Shown in pieces: positions 20,637-28,437 of a stretch of 64,000 nucleotides of DNA. The position numbers and the translations under genes were made by a program. Below the pieces are notes generated by a model, which was not told where the DNA came from, ran no database searches, and saw only the letters and a program-made list of their open reading frames with translations. The stretch spans positions 806,001-870,000 of the forward strand of contig NZ_CP113432.1 in the NCBI RefSeq assembly GCF_026686735.1. The letters run 5' to 3'. The stretch comes from Pseudomonas triclosanedens. GTDB lineage: Bacteria; Pseudomonadota; Gammaproteobacteria; Pseudomonadales; Pseudomonadaceae. Positions within the stretch are counted from its first letter, which is position 1. The number at the start of each line of letters is the position of its first letter.

Positions 20637-21413
20637 ATGATCGATCCTCGCAAGACCCCGGCGGGCCGTGTGCTCGCCTTGCTCGACCTGACCTCACTGA
20701 ACGAGGCGGACAACCTGCAGAGCACCGTCGATCTCTGCCGCCGCGCGCTGACGCCTTACGGTGAAGTCGCGGCAGTGTGTGTCTGGCCGAAGCTGGCGCA
20801 CGTTGCCCGGCGCACCCTCAACACCCTGGGTGGGCGTTCGGTCAAGGTGGCCAGCGTGTGCAACTTCCCCACTGGCGATGCTCCGCTGGCCGATGTGGTG
20901 GAAGAGGTGCGCAAGACGCTCGCCGAAGGCGCCGACGAGATCGACCTGGTCTACCCCTGGCGCAAGCTCAAGGCCGGCGGCGAGCCCGGCGCGGTGGAGT
21001 TGATCCGCGCCTGCAAGACGCTGTGCGGGCCGTACCACCGGCTGAAGGTGATCCTCGAAACCGGCGAACTGGCTGACCCCGAACTGATCCGCAGGGCATG
21101 CCGCGATGCCATCGCCGGTGGCGCCGATTTCCTCAAGACCAGCACCGGCAAGGCGTCGGTCAATGCCACGCCCGAGGCGGTGCAGGTGATGCTGGAGTGC
21201 ATCGGGGAGGCGGGGAGCAAGGTGGGACTGAAAGTTTCCGGCGGGCTGCGTACCCTGGCCGACGCGCAGCGCTACCGGGCGCTGGTCGAGGAACGCTTCG
21301 GTGCCGCCTGGATTACGCCGGAGCACCTGCGTTTCGGCGCCTCCGCGTTACTCGACGACCTGCTGCGCGAGCTGGGCGGCGAAGCCCGCCCGGTCTCCAC
21401 ACGGGACTATTGA
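20637..21413 (+). CDS. deoC: Deoxyribose-phosphate aldolase
   Basis: Cleaves 2-deoxyribose 5-phosphate to glyceraldehyde 3-phosphate and acetaldehyde. 258 residues. The Schiff-base lysine is Lys167 in FLKTSTGKA and the second catalytic lysine is Lys199 in GLKVSGGLRT, as in E. coli DeoC. The acid pair is in EIDLVYPWRKLKAGG. ATG 20637 has GGAGAG about ten bases upstream. Placed 81 bases after amn on the same strand, so the two may form a nucleotide-salvage unit; no deoA, deoB or deoD is nearby. Confidence 0.94.
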   Translation: MIDPRKTPAGRVLALLDLTSLNEADNLQSTVDLCRRALTPYGEVAAVCVWPKLAHVARRTLNTLGGRSVKVASVCNFPTGDAPLADVVEEVRKTLAEGADEIDLVYPWRKLKAGGEPGAVELIRACKTLCGPYHRLKVILETGELADPELIRRACRDAIAGGADFLKTSTGKASVNATPEAVQVMLECIGEAGSKVGLKVSGGLRTLADAQRYRALVEERFGAAWITPEHLRFGASALLDDLLRELGGEARPVSTRDY

Positions 21414-21518
21414 ACCCACGCGTTGACGCTGCGTGGGGCGGGCCTAGAATGCTCGCCTCGCGCCTAAGGGGCGCTTCTCCGGTCGGACTTTCGCCGACCC
21501 CTTTCTGCTGGTGATCCC

Positions 21519-22082
21519 ATGTCCTTTCGTGTCCCCACGCACCTGACCAACCCGCTGCGCCGCTTTGCCCGCCGCCTGGTGGACAACGGCACGCCGGAAG
21601 TCGCCGCGCCGCTGCCGCTTCCCGATGGCCTGGCCGGTGAGCCCTGGTATTCGGTGGGCCGGGCGGTGGATGGCCTGGGCGGCGAGCGCGTCGATGGCTG
21701 GTGTCTCGAAGAATGGCCGGGGCTGGCGCTGCGTGCGCACTTCAGCGCCTGCTGGCGCGATGCCCGGGGACGACTGTGGAACGTGTTGCCGGGTGCCACG
21801 GCCATCGCCTTCCTGCCCGATCCGAAGCGCCGCTACGAAGGCGTGCCGCTGCCGGAACACTTCCACGCCCTGGAGCGCGATGAGCTGCTGGAAGACTACC
21901 TCTGGCTCCGCCGCGAACTGGCCCGCCACCAACTCGACGACGAGCGCCGCGAAGTCCGCCAGAGCATGTGCCTGCGCCTGGAAAGCTGGCTGGAGCTGGG
22001 TGGCCGTGGCGACAAACCGTGCCCCTGCAACAGCGGCAAGCGCTACCGTGGTTGCTGCAGCAGGCGGGTCCGGGAGAACTAG
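21519..22082 (+). CDS. SEC-C zinc-motif protein, otherwise unknown
   Basis: 187 residues. The C-terminus ends in a SEC-C metal-binding motif, PCPCNSGKRYRGCC (Cys-x-Cys, then Cys-Cys), the element found at the SecA tail where it binds zinc and SecB or the ribosome. The N-terminal 150 residues (RRFARRLVDNG...WYSVGRAVDGLGGERVDGWCLEEWPG) are not recognised; a helical stretch (LEDYLWLRRELARHQLDDERREVRQ) precedes the motif. No membrane segment or signal peptide. Its stop abuts the leader of CRISPR array 2, so transcription from here could run into the array. Confidence 0.8.
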   Translation: MSFRVPTHLTNPLRRFARRLVDNGTPEVAAPLPLPDGLAGEPWYSVGRAVDGLGGERVDGWCLEEWPGLALRAHFSACWRDARGRLWNVLPGATAIAFLPDPKRRYEGVPLPEHFHALERDELLEDYLWLRRELARHQLDDERREVRQSMCLRLESWLELGGRGDKPCPCNSGKRYRGCCSRRVREN

Positions 22083-22154
22083 AAATTCACGCCGTTTTCC
22101 GGTGGAAACCGAAGGCTTGAAAAAGAGGCGGAGGATCAATAGGTTACTGGAAGT
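22083..22154 (+). promoter_or_regulatory. Leader of CRISPR array 2 with IHF-like site
   Basis: 72 bases between the SEC-C stop and the first repeat. Like leader 1 it has GGCTTGAAAAA followed by GATCAATAGGTTACTGGAAG plus T; only one base of the last 21 differs. ATCAATAGGTTA at 22135-22146 is the IHF-like site, again eight bases before the repeat. Confidence 0.8.
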
Positions 22155-22797
22155 GTGTTCCCCACGGGTGTGGGGATGAACCGCTGCGCATGCGTGAACC
22201 GACCGTTGCCGACATGTGTTCCCCACGGGTGTGGGGATGAACCGGTGGTGGAGCAGATGATTGACGCCAACCCCGGGTGTTCCCCACGGGTGTGGGGATG
22301 AACCGGGTTAGGGGTGGAGGAGGATTCGAAGCGCTTCGTGTTCCCCACGGGTGTGGGGATGAACCGGCGAACGACGACCGTGTTCCGCGTGCCGTCAGGT
22401 GTTCCCCACGGGTGTGGGGATGAACCGCGACAGGTAGCAGCGCCGACCGTCAGTTGGCCGTGTTCCCCACGGGTGTGGGGATGAACCGCTCGACCTGAAC
22501 AGCATGGCCAGACTCTTCTGGTGTTCCCCACGGGTGTGGGGATGAACCGGTTCGCGTGGAGGCGCGTGGAGCGCCCAGCAGGTGTTCCCCACGGGTGTGG
22601 GGATGAACCAGTTCCAGCGCTTCATCGAGGCGCAACCGGAGAGTGTTCCCCACGGGTGTGGGGGGGGGGAGCCATCGTGGTGACGGCTCGGCAGGTGGTG
22701 GACGTTGTGTTCCCCACAAACGTGGGGATGACCCCGGACCAGGGGGCGAAACTGCGCAGCCAACCCCCGGGTTCCCCGCCCTGGCGGGGATGAATCA
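22155..22797 (+). CRISPR. CRISPR array 2, type I-E-like, 11 repeats / 10 spacers
   Basis: Repeats start at 22155, 22216, 22277, 22338, 22399, 22460, 22521, 22582, 22643, 22707 and 22769. The first seven are identical, with core CCCCAC-GGGT-GTGGGG flanked by GTGTT and ATGAACCG; the eighth ends ACCA. Spacers are 32 bases (the last about 33). Repeat 9 has a run of ten or more G in place of GGGGAT, with a 3-base gain. Repeat 10 has loop AAAC and repeat 11 has core CCCCGC-CCTG-GCGGGG and starts GGGTT. Degeneration at the right end fixes the leader at the left. No cas gene is in the window. Confidence 0.97.
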
Positions 22798-22850
22798 GGT
22801 ATCCCGCCGCAGCGGTGGAGAACCGCGTCCTGTTTTCCACCTCGGCATTG

Positions 22851-23897
22851 CTACGGCGCCACTCCCGGCAGTTTCGGTACGAGCCATTGTTCTCCCGGCT
22901 TCGGCGCGCGGAAGCGTTCCGCTGCCACGCCGTGCTGCTGCAAGGCGGCAGCGAGGTCGGCGAGTGGGGTGAACTGGCCCTCGTCGCTGAGGCGGAAGGT
23001 GCCGAAGTGGATCGCCATGCTGCAGTGCGAGTCGAGCTGTTGGTGGGCCTGCACAGCGTCGTCGGGGTTCATGTGGTGGTGGCGCATGAACCAGCGCGGT
23101 TCGTAGGCGCCGATGGGCAGGGCGGCGAAACGCATCGGGCCGAAGCGCTGGCGTATCAGCGCGAATTCCGGGCCCAGGCCGGTATCGCCGGGAAACAGCA
23201 CCGGGCCGTCCGGTGATTCCAGCACGAAACCCAGCCACAGCGTGCGATTGGTATCGCTGCGCGAGCGTGCCGACCAGTGTTGCGCCGGTACGCCGGTCAG
23301 CAGCATGCCTTCGTGCAGCGGCAGGCTCTGCCACCAGTCGATTTCCACGATGTCGGCGAAACCGCAGGCGCGGATCAGCTCGCCGTTGCCCAGACCGGTC
23401 ACGACCTTGGCGGACGGGAAGCGTCGCGCCAGCGCGTTCAGGCTACCGATATCCAGGTGGTCGTAGTGGTTATGGCTGACCAGGATCAGGTTGATCGGCG
23501 GCAGTTCGTCCAGGGCCAGCCCCGGCGGGTGAATGCGCTTGGGGCCGACGAAGCTGAACGGGCTGGTGCGCTGACACCACAGCGGGTCGGTGAGGATGTT
23601 CAGCCCACGGTGCTGGATCAGCAGGGTGGCGTGGTTGATATAGGTGACGCGCAATTCGTCGCCCGAGACGCGCGCTGGCGTTTCCGGTCGGGCTTCGCGG
23701 CCAGGCTGGGGCTGCCAGGCCGGCTGACGGCCTCGTTCGCGCTGCCATTTGAGGAAGGCGCGCAGGCCGTGGTGCGGTCGGCGGTCGAGATTGTGGAAAC
23801 GCTGGCCATCGAAGTGTGCGGTCTGCGGGCCGCGGTGGCGGGCACCGAGACGGCCACTGAGGTTGAGCAGGGTGATCAGCCAGGAGGGGCGGCTCAT
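22851..23897 (-). CDS. MBL-fold metal-dependent hydrolase (NAPE-PLD / UlaG-like)
   Basis: 348 residues. The metallo-beta-lactamase signature HNHYDHLD is present, preceded by [22 protein letters not shown] and followed by [11 protein letters not shown] and MAIHFGTF, which supply the remaining metal ligands. This arrangement is that of the N-acyl-phosphatidylethanolamine phospholipase D-like family; the bacterial substrate is unknown. An arginine-rich N-terminus (about residues 20-65) lacks a clear signal peptide. The start [11 protein letters not shown] at 23897 is preferred to an ATG ten codons upstream. Ends 53 bases from the end of CRISPR array 2, convergently. Confidence 0.85.
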   Translation of the reverse strand: MSRPSWLITLLNLSGRLGARHRGPQTAHFDGQRFHNLDRRPHHGLRAFLKWQRERGRQPAWQPQPGREARPETPARVSGDELRVTYINHATLLIQHRGLNILTDPLWCQRTSPFSFVGPKRIHPPGLALDELPPINLILVSHNHYDHLDIGSLNALARRFPSAKVVTGLGNGELIRACGFADIVEIDWWQSLPLHEGMLLTGVPAQHWSARSRSDTNRTLWLGFVLESPDGPVLFPGDTGLGPEFALIRQRFGPMRFAALPIGAYEPRWFMRHHHMNPDDAVQAHQQLDSHCSMAIHFGTFRLSDEGQFTPLADLAAALQQHGVAAERFRAPKPGEQWLVPKLPGVAP

Positions 23898-23983
23898 GGA
23901 AGTGCTCTTGCGGTGGGGACTTGGCACAACCTAGCATGCCGGCATTCGCCACACCCCTATCCTCGGTTACCAGTCGTTTCGCC

Positions 23984-24610
23984 ATGTCCCGTCCGCCTCG
24001 TCCCGCTTCCCGCCGTCCTGCCACTCGGCCCTCGCCACGTCGCGTGGCGAAGGCGCCACCCGCGCAACCCAAGCTGATCCTGCTGAACAAACCGTTCGAC
24101 GTGCTGACCCAATTCAATGACAGCGAGGGCCGCACGACGCTCAAGGATTTCGTCGATGTTCCCGGCGTGTACCCGGCCGGTCGGCTGGATCGCGATAGCG
24201 AGGGCCTGCTGCTGCTGACCAACGATGGCCGCCTGCAGGCGCGCATCGCCGACCCGCGGCACAAACTGCCGAAGACCTATTGGGTTCAGGTGGAGGGCGA
24301 GCCGAACGAGGAACAGCTCGATCGGCTGCGCAAAGGCGTGCAGCTCAACGATGGCACGACGCTGCCGGCCGAGGCGCGCTTGCTGGACGAGCCGCAATTG
24401 TGGGAACGCAATCCGCCAGTGCGTTTCCGCAAGTCGGTGCCTACGGCCTGGCTGGAGCTGGTGATCCGCGAAGGGCGCAATCGCCAGGTGAGGCGAATGA
24501 CGGCAGCCGTCGGCCTGCCAACCCTGCGCCTGGTGCGCGTGCGGATCGGGCCGTGGGGCCTGGATGGCCTGCTGCCGGGGGAGTGGCGGGAAGTCAGCCC
24601 CGAACTCTGA
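23984..24610 (+). CDS. rluE: 23S rRNA pseudouridine synthase, RsuA/RluE family
   Basis: 208 residues. Catalytic aspartate is Asp69 in [17 protein letters not shown]; later [11 protein letters not shown], and [29 protein letters not shown] close the family pattern. There is no N-terminal S4 domain, as in RluE, which modifies U2457 of 23S rRNA; specificity is inferred from that. An Arg/Pro-rich N-terminus ([23 protein letters not shown]) may help bind RNA. In-frame ATGs at 23921 and 23936 are alternatives, and none has a strong ribosome site. Divergent from the MBL gene. Confidence 0.87.
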   Translation: MSRPPRPASRRPATRPSPRRVAKAPPAQPKLILLNKPFDVLTQFNDSEGRTTLKDFVDVPGVYPAGRLDRDSEGLLLLTNDGRLQARIADPRHKLPKTYWVQVEGEPNEEQLDRLRKGVQLNDGTTLPAEARLLDEPQLWERNPPVRFRKSVPTAWLELVIREGRNRQVRRMTAAVGLPTLRLVRVRIGPWGLDGLLPGEWREVSPEL

Positions 24611-24637
24611 GATTCGGGGCGCTCGCAGGCGAAGGCG

Positions 24638-24841
24638 TCAGAAGCCGCCTTCCAGCCCTGCGACGACGAAGGACTTGATCAGGAAGCCGAGTACACCAAG
24701 GCCCAGTGCGAAGAACAGCACCATCGTGCCCATGCGGCCCGCCTTGGACTTCTTGGCGAGGTCCCAGACGATGAAGGCCATGAACAGGATCAGGGCGGTG
24801 ACCAGCCCATACATCATCCAGTCTTCGAAACTCTCGTTCAT
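24638..24841 (-). CDS. DUF2788 small membrane protein
   Basis: 67 residues with two membrane helices (about 11-28, YGLVTALILFMAFIVWDLA, and 39-60, MVLFFALGLGVLGFLIKS), separated by a basic turn KKSKAGRMG. This is the DUF2788 pattern; function unknown. It is convergent with rluE. Upstream, at about 24905-24925, CGCGCATTATACGCATC probably belongs to its promoter. Confidence 0.8.
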   Translation of the reverse strand: MNESFEDWMMYGLVTALILFMAFIVWDLAKKSKAGRMGTMVLFFALGLGVLGFLIKSFVVAGLEGGF

Positions 24842-25084
24842 TGCTGCTCCTGCCCGGTGCGGAAAGTGCCCGTGGGGCGCCGGGACTGACGGTGGTGGTA
24901 GAGAAGGCGCGCATTATACGCATCTGGATGTTTGTTGATCAGATGTGTTCATTAATTGATCAGTTATTGCCGTAACAGGGCGGCTTGCCGGGGAAGATCG
25001 CGCTACGTGGCTTCCGGTAGGAGATTTTCGGGGCCGGACATGCGGTCGGAACGCCTGGAGTGCGCCGTTATGTCGCAGGCTGGA

Positions 25085-25564
25085 TCAGACTCGCAGGTGG
25101 TCCAGCGGCAGCTCGGTACTGGCCATGACGTTGCGCAGCACGAAGCTGGAGCGCACGCTGGTGACCCCTTCGATACGGGTCAGGGTGCCCAGCAGGAAGT
25201 GCTGGTAATGCTCCATGTCCGGCACCATCACCTTGAGCTGGTAATCCGCGTCCATACCGGTTACCAGGCTGCACTCAAGGACTTCCGGGCACTTGCCGAT
25301 CACCTGCTGGAAGTGCTCGAAGCGTTCCGGGGTGTGGCGGTCCATGCCGATCAGGACGAAGGCGGTGAGGCTCAGGCCAAGTTTCTTGCTGTCGAGCAGC
25401 GCGACCTGACGGACGATGTAGCCGTCGTCTTCCAACTGCTTCACCCGCCGCGAGCAGGGTGAGGGCGACAGGCCGATGCGTTCGGCCAGCTCCTGATTGG
25501 AGATGCGCGCGTCGCGTTGCAGTTCGGCAAGAATGCGCAGGTCGTAGCGGTCCAGCTTGTCCAT
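25085..25564 (-). CDS. Lrp/AsnC-family transcriptional regulator
   Basis: 159 residues. N-terminal winged HTH: LDRYDLRILAELQRDARISNQELAERIGLSPSPCSRRVKQLEDDGYI (residues 3-49), then the RAM ligand domain (LGLSLTAFVLIGMD...CSLVTGMDADYQLKVMVPDMEHYQHFL). Members of this length form octamers and sense an amino acid. No adjacent amino-acid pathway gene is co-oriented, so the target is unknown. The ATG at 25564 begins MDKLDRYD. The 439-base region in front of it is described separately. Confidence 0.9.
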   Translation of the reverse strand: MDKLDRYDLRILAELQRDARISNQELAERIGLSPSPCSRRVKQLEDDGYIVRQVALLDSKKLGLSLTAFVLIGMDRHTPERFEHFQQVIGKCPEVLECSLVTGMDADYQLKVMVPDMEHYQHFLLGTLTRIEGVTSVRSSFVLRNVMASTELPLDHLRV

Positions 25565-26003
25565 GAAAGCCTCTGTTTTCTATTGAATTGCGCTTTTTGC
25601 GTAATTTGTAGAGATTTGTTGCTCAGGTGGTGCCTGCGTGAGCAATCTTAGCAATCATTTCCCTCCCTTGTCGCCGTACTATTTCTCCCAGATTCACGGC
25701 CCGGACACTACGTCCCCAGCGATCCGCCCAATCAGGCGCTTCGCGGCCCGCCGATCCCACCGGATCGTGCCGGCCCCCGGGCTACGCACTGCCCAGAAGG
25801 CGGAGCGAGGTGAGCCGGCGCCAACAGCGACGAGCAGGACGAGATTCCCGAAGGGAGGCTGACGAGCCTCCCTTTTTTCTTGCCCGCAATTTCTCCCCCA
25901 TCTTTACCCTGTCTTTACTCAGCGCCTTGCAATACGGGGGCTGCGCCGTGGTCTATGGCAATATCGCATCACTGTATTCGGCCTTGGCCGAAGTGAGGAA
26001 TCC
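25565..26003. other. 439-base gene-free region with candidate small RNA
   Basis: Lies between the divergent lrp and DUF6515 genes. The left part is AT-rich (TTTTTGCGTAATTTGTAGAG) and suits promoters. The middle (about 25690-25850) is GC-rich with short inverted repeats. It ends in a strong plus-strand terminator at 25853-25881 that terminates no recognisable gene, which is why I suspect a small RNA transcribed rightwards. A 74-codon GTG-start frame here looks non-coding. Confidence 0.4.
25853..25881 (+). terminator. Orphan rho-independent terminator
   Basis: AAGGGAGGCT and AGCCTCCCTT pair around GACG, followed by TTTTCTT. It lies 123 bases before the DUF6515 start, with no upstream gene on this strand. 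Confidence 0.85.
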
Positions 26004-27038
26004 ATGAAGTCGGGCATCTGGCGGCTCGCCGGGAGCGCGCTGCTCTCGCTGGCAATCTCCGGGCAGGCGGCCGTTGCCGCCAGCTTTGGCGGTGCGGATA
26101 TTCAGGGCGGGCCGAGCCAAGGAGGGCAGAGCCAGCATCAGGGGCAGGGCGGTCAGGGCCGGCCGGGTGGCCACGGCGGCGACTCCGGCGGCGGCAAGTT
26201 CGGCTCTCAGGATGTGCACGGCGGCGGTGGCTGGCAGGGCCGTCCCCCAGGCAACAATGGCGGACAATGGCAGGGCCGTCCGCCAGGTGGCAACGATGGC
26301 CAGTGGCACGGCGGCTCGCCGGGCAACAACGGCGGGCAATGGCAAGGCCGCCCGCCGGGAGGTGGTTCGGGGAACCAGTGGCAGGGCAATAACGGCGGCC
26401 AGGGACAGAATCGCCCGCCGGCCGATCGTGACGATCACGGCAAGTTTGGCTCCCACGAAATCCAGCGACCACCGCCCGGTGGCTGGCAGGGGCGTCCGCC
26501 GGCCAATCACGGCAACTGGGGGCCGCATCCGTCCTACTGGCGGCCGGGATATGTCGTGAACACGGTGCCGCCGGGGCACTATCGCGTGCCATACCGGGGG
26601 GCGGACTACTTCTTCAACGATGGCTACTGGTATCGCCCCTACGGCTCGCGCTACGTGGTGGTGGCGCCGCCCTACGGCGTTCGGGTGCGCTACCTCCCGT
26701 CCTATGCCGAGCAGGTGTGGATCGGCAGTGTCGGCTACTTCCTGGTGGCCGGCACCTATTACCTGTGGCAGGCCGGCTCGCAGGACTATGAAGTGGTGGC
26801 ACCGCCAGTCGCGCAGCCGGCGATGGCGCAGGCGGGCTATGACGTGGTCGCCTATCCGATCTACGGCCAGGGGCCGGACCAGCAGAGCCGCGACAGGTAC
26901 GAGTGCCATCGCTGGGCGGCAGAGCAGAGCGGTTTCGATCCGGCCTCGGTGAGCTACGCGCCGCCGGCCGATGTCGCCGACAACTATCGCCGCGCCCTGG
27001 GGGCGTGCCTGAGCGGGCGCGGCTACAGCATCAACTGA
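26004..27038 (+). CDS. Secreted Gly/Pro/Gln-rich DUF6515 protein
   Basis: 344 residues. Signal peptide (MKSGIWRLAGSALLSLAISGQAAVAA, cleavage near 26). Residues 27-170 are low complexity with tandem WQGRPPG-type units; three FG-x-x-[DE]-[IV]-[QH] motifs recur at 28-34, 66-72 and 148-154. Residues about 180-280 are Tyr-rich (GHYRVPYRGADYFFNDGYWYRPYGSRYVVVAPPYGV), the DUF6515 signature. The C-terminal RYECHRWAAEQSGFDP...YRRALGACLSGRGYSIN is a second conserved block with two cysteines. Likely periplasmic or surface exposed; role unknown. Convergent with fieF with an 8-base overlap. Confidence 0.85.
   Translation: MKSGIWRLAGSALLSLAISGQAAVAASFGGADIQGGPSQGGQSQHQGQGGQGRPGGHGGDSGGGKFGSQDVHGGGGWQGRPPGNNGGQWQGRPPGGNDGQWHGGSPGNNGGQWQGRPPGGGSGNQWQGNNGGQGQNRPPADRDDHGKFGSHEIQRPPPGGWQGRPPANHGNWGPHPSYWRPGYVVNTVPPGHYRVPYRGADYFFNDGYWYRPYGSRYVVVAPPYGVRVRYLPSYAEQVWIGSVGYFLVAGTYYLWQAGSQDYEVVAPPVAQPAMAQAGYDVVAYPIYGQGPDQQSRDRYECHRWAAEQSGFDPASVSYAPPADVADNYRRALGACLSGRGYSIN
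26232..26400 (+). repeat. In-gene tandem repeat coding WQGRPPG units
   Basis: GGCAGGGCCGTCCGCC-like units repeat about every 36-42 bases, giving WQGRPPGNN, WQGRPPGGN, WHGGSPGNN, WQGRPPGGG and WQGNNGG. In frame, so length change would not break the gene. Confidence 0.8.
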
Positions 27039-27927
27039 TGGTCTCTTTGCCCACTACTTCCTGCGGGTCGGCGTGCACCAGCACATCGGCCCGCGGGAAT
27101 TCCCGGTGAATCGCCAGCACCGCTTCGTCGCAGAGCTGATGGGCCTTCGACAGCGGCAGTTCGCCGGGCAGCTCAAGGTGCAACTGGACGAACCAGTGGG
27201 TTCCGGAAATCCGCGTGCGCAAGTCGTGGACACCGAGTACGCCGGGTACGCTGCGCACCAGTTCGAGCATGCGGGTGCTGACGTCGGGCGGCAGCTCTTC
27301 GTCCATCAGCACGGCAATCGACTCGCGGGCGATCTGGAAGGCGCTCCAGAGAATATAGAGAGCGATCCCGAGGCCGAAGATGGCATCCATCTGCTGCCAG
27401 CCGAATTGCGCCAGCACCAGCGCCACCAGGATGCTGCTGTTGAGCAGCAGGTCCGAGCGATAGTGCAGCGAGTCGGCGCGCACGGCGGTGGAGCCGGTGA
27501 TCTTCACCACATAGGCCTGCACCATCAGCAGCGCGCAGGTCAGCACCAGGGACAGCAGCATGACCGCGATGCCCAGGCCGGCGGCTTCCACGGGCGTCGG
27601 ATGCTGCAGGCGATCCACCGCCTGGGCACCGACCAGTACCGCGCTCACCGCGATGAACAGCGCCTGGGCCAGCCCCGACAGCGACTCCGCCTTGCCGTGG
27701 CCGTAGCGGTGATCGTCGTCCGCTGGGCGGATGGCGTAGTGCACCGCCAGCAGGTTGAGGAACGAGGCGGCGCCATCCATCAGGGAATCGGTGAGGCCAG
27801 CCAGCAGGCTGACCGAACCGCTCATCCACCAGGCGATGGCCTTGGTCACGATCAGGGTGAGGGCTACGCCGAGCGACGCGAAGGTCGCCAGTCGCAGCAA
27901 TTGGGAGTGGCTGGCGTGGGTGATCAT
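27031..27927 (-). CDS. fieF: Cation diffusion facilitator, FieF-like metal exporter
   Basis: Inner-membrane proton-coupled exporter of Zn/Fe-type cations. 298 residues, as E. coli FieF (300). Six membrane helices over residues 10-210; metal-site motifs LTDSLMDG (Asp-x3-Asp) in helix 2 and HYRSD (His-x3-Asp) in helix 5 are intact, with the basic HRYGHGKAESL between. The C-terminal cytoplasmic domain carries HWFVQLHLELPG and HADP. The ATG overlaps the dinB-like stop in ATGA, so it is coupled to that gene. Confidence 0.92.
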   Translation of the reverse strand: MITHASHSQLLRLATFASLGVALTLIVTKAIAWWMSGSVSLLAGLTDSLMDGAASFLNLLAVHYAIRPADDDHRYGHGKAESLSGLAQALFIAVSAVLVGAQAVDRLQHPTPVEAAGLGIAVMLLSLVLTCALLMVQAYVVKITGSTAVRADSLHYRSDLLLNSSILVALVLAQFGWQQMDAIFGLGIALYILWSAFQIARESIAVLMDEELPPDVSTRMLELVRSVPGVLGVHDLRTRISGTHWFVQLHLELPGELPLSKAHQLCDEAVLAIHREFPRADVLVHADPQEVVGKETIS

Positions 27928-28436
27928 GTGTCCATGCGGTCGGGCAGGAAATAGATGTAGTCGAGCAGCGGTGCCTTCTGGCCGAGGGCGGTGAGCGCCG
28001 CGCTCATCTGGCCGCGGTGGTGAGTGCCGTGGTTGACCAGGTGCTGGACGATGTTGGCCAGGCTCTGGCGATGTTCCTGGCCGGCCATGTTGCGGTAGTC
28101 CAGTTGCACGCCGAGGGTGGCGTCGGTCTGCTTGCTCAACCACAGGCGCCAGGCATCGGCGCCTTCATTGATGAATGCCTCGAGCCCGGCGCGATCCGGG
28201 GCGGCCTCGGCGTCGAGGCGTTCGAACTGCCAGGGCTCGCGCTGCACACGGGCGAGCCAGATGCGATCGACCACCGCCAGGTGGTTGAGGGTGCCGTGCA
28301 GGCTGCCGAAGAACAGCCCGCGCGGCGCCCGGTAGGCCTCTTCATCCAGGGGAGCCAGGGCCTCCAGGATGCGTTCGTAGGCCCACTGGTGGTACGCCAG
28401 GAGTTGTTGAAGGTGTGAAGCGAGAGCGCCGTGCAT
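27924..28436 (-). CDS. DinB-family four-helix metalloprotein
   Basis: 170 residues. The DinB/YfiT fold is shown by three spaced histidines: HGTLNHL (about residue 47-51), HLVNHGTHHRGQ near 140 (His-x3-His), and an N-terminal YHQWAYERILEAL helix. DinB proteins bind divalent metal and several are thiol-dependent transferases (bacillithiol, mycothiol, glutathione); the substrate here is unknown. It overlaps fieF by four bases, and the lipoprotein gene ends one base upstream, so all three are one unit. Linking a metal-binding DinB with a metal exporter is suggestive only. Confidence 0.87.
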   Translation of the reverse strand: MHGALASHLQQLLAYHQWAYERILEALAPLDEEAYRAPRGLFFGSLHGTLNHLAVVDRIWLARVQREPWQFERLDAEAAPDRAGLEAFINEGADAWRLWLSKQTDATLGVQLDYRNMAGQEHRQSLANIVQHLVNHGTHHRGQMSAALTALGQKAPLLDYIYFLPDRMDT

Positions 28437-28437
28437 A

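Noticed and set aside
18912-22082. Search for cas genes between the two arrays
   Set aside because: Coding regions there are amn, deoC and a SEC-C protein; none has Cas motifs such as HD-DExH, Cas1 or RAMP signatures.
22136-22840. Open frames inside CRISPR array 2 giving HPHTRGEH and IPTPVGNT repeats
   Set aside because: Same cause: translated CRISPR repeats, no start signal or protein-like composition.
25638-25862. A 74-codon GTG-start frame before the orphan terminator
   Set aside because: Stop lies within the terminator stem, no ribosome site, and composition is Arg/Pro-rich as in random GC-rich sequence.
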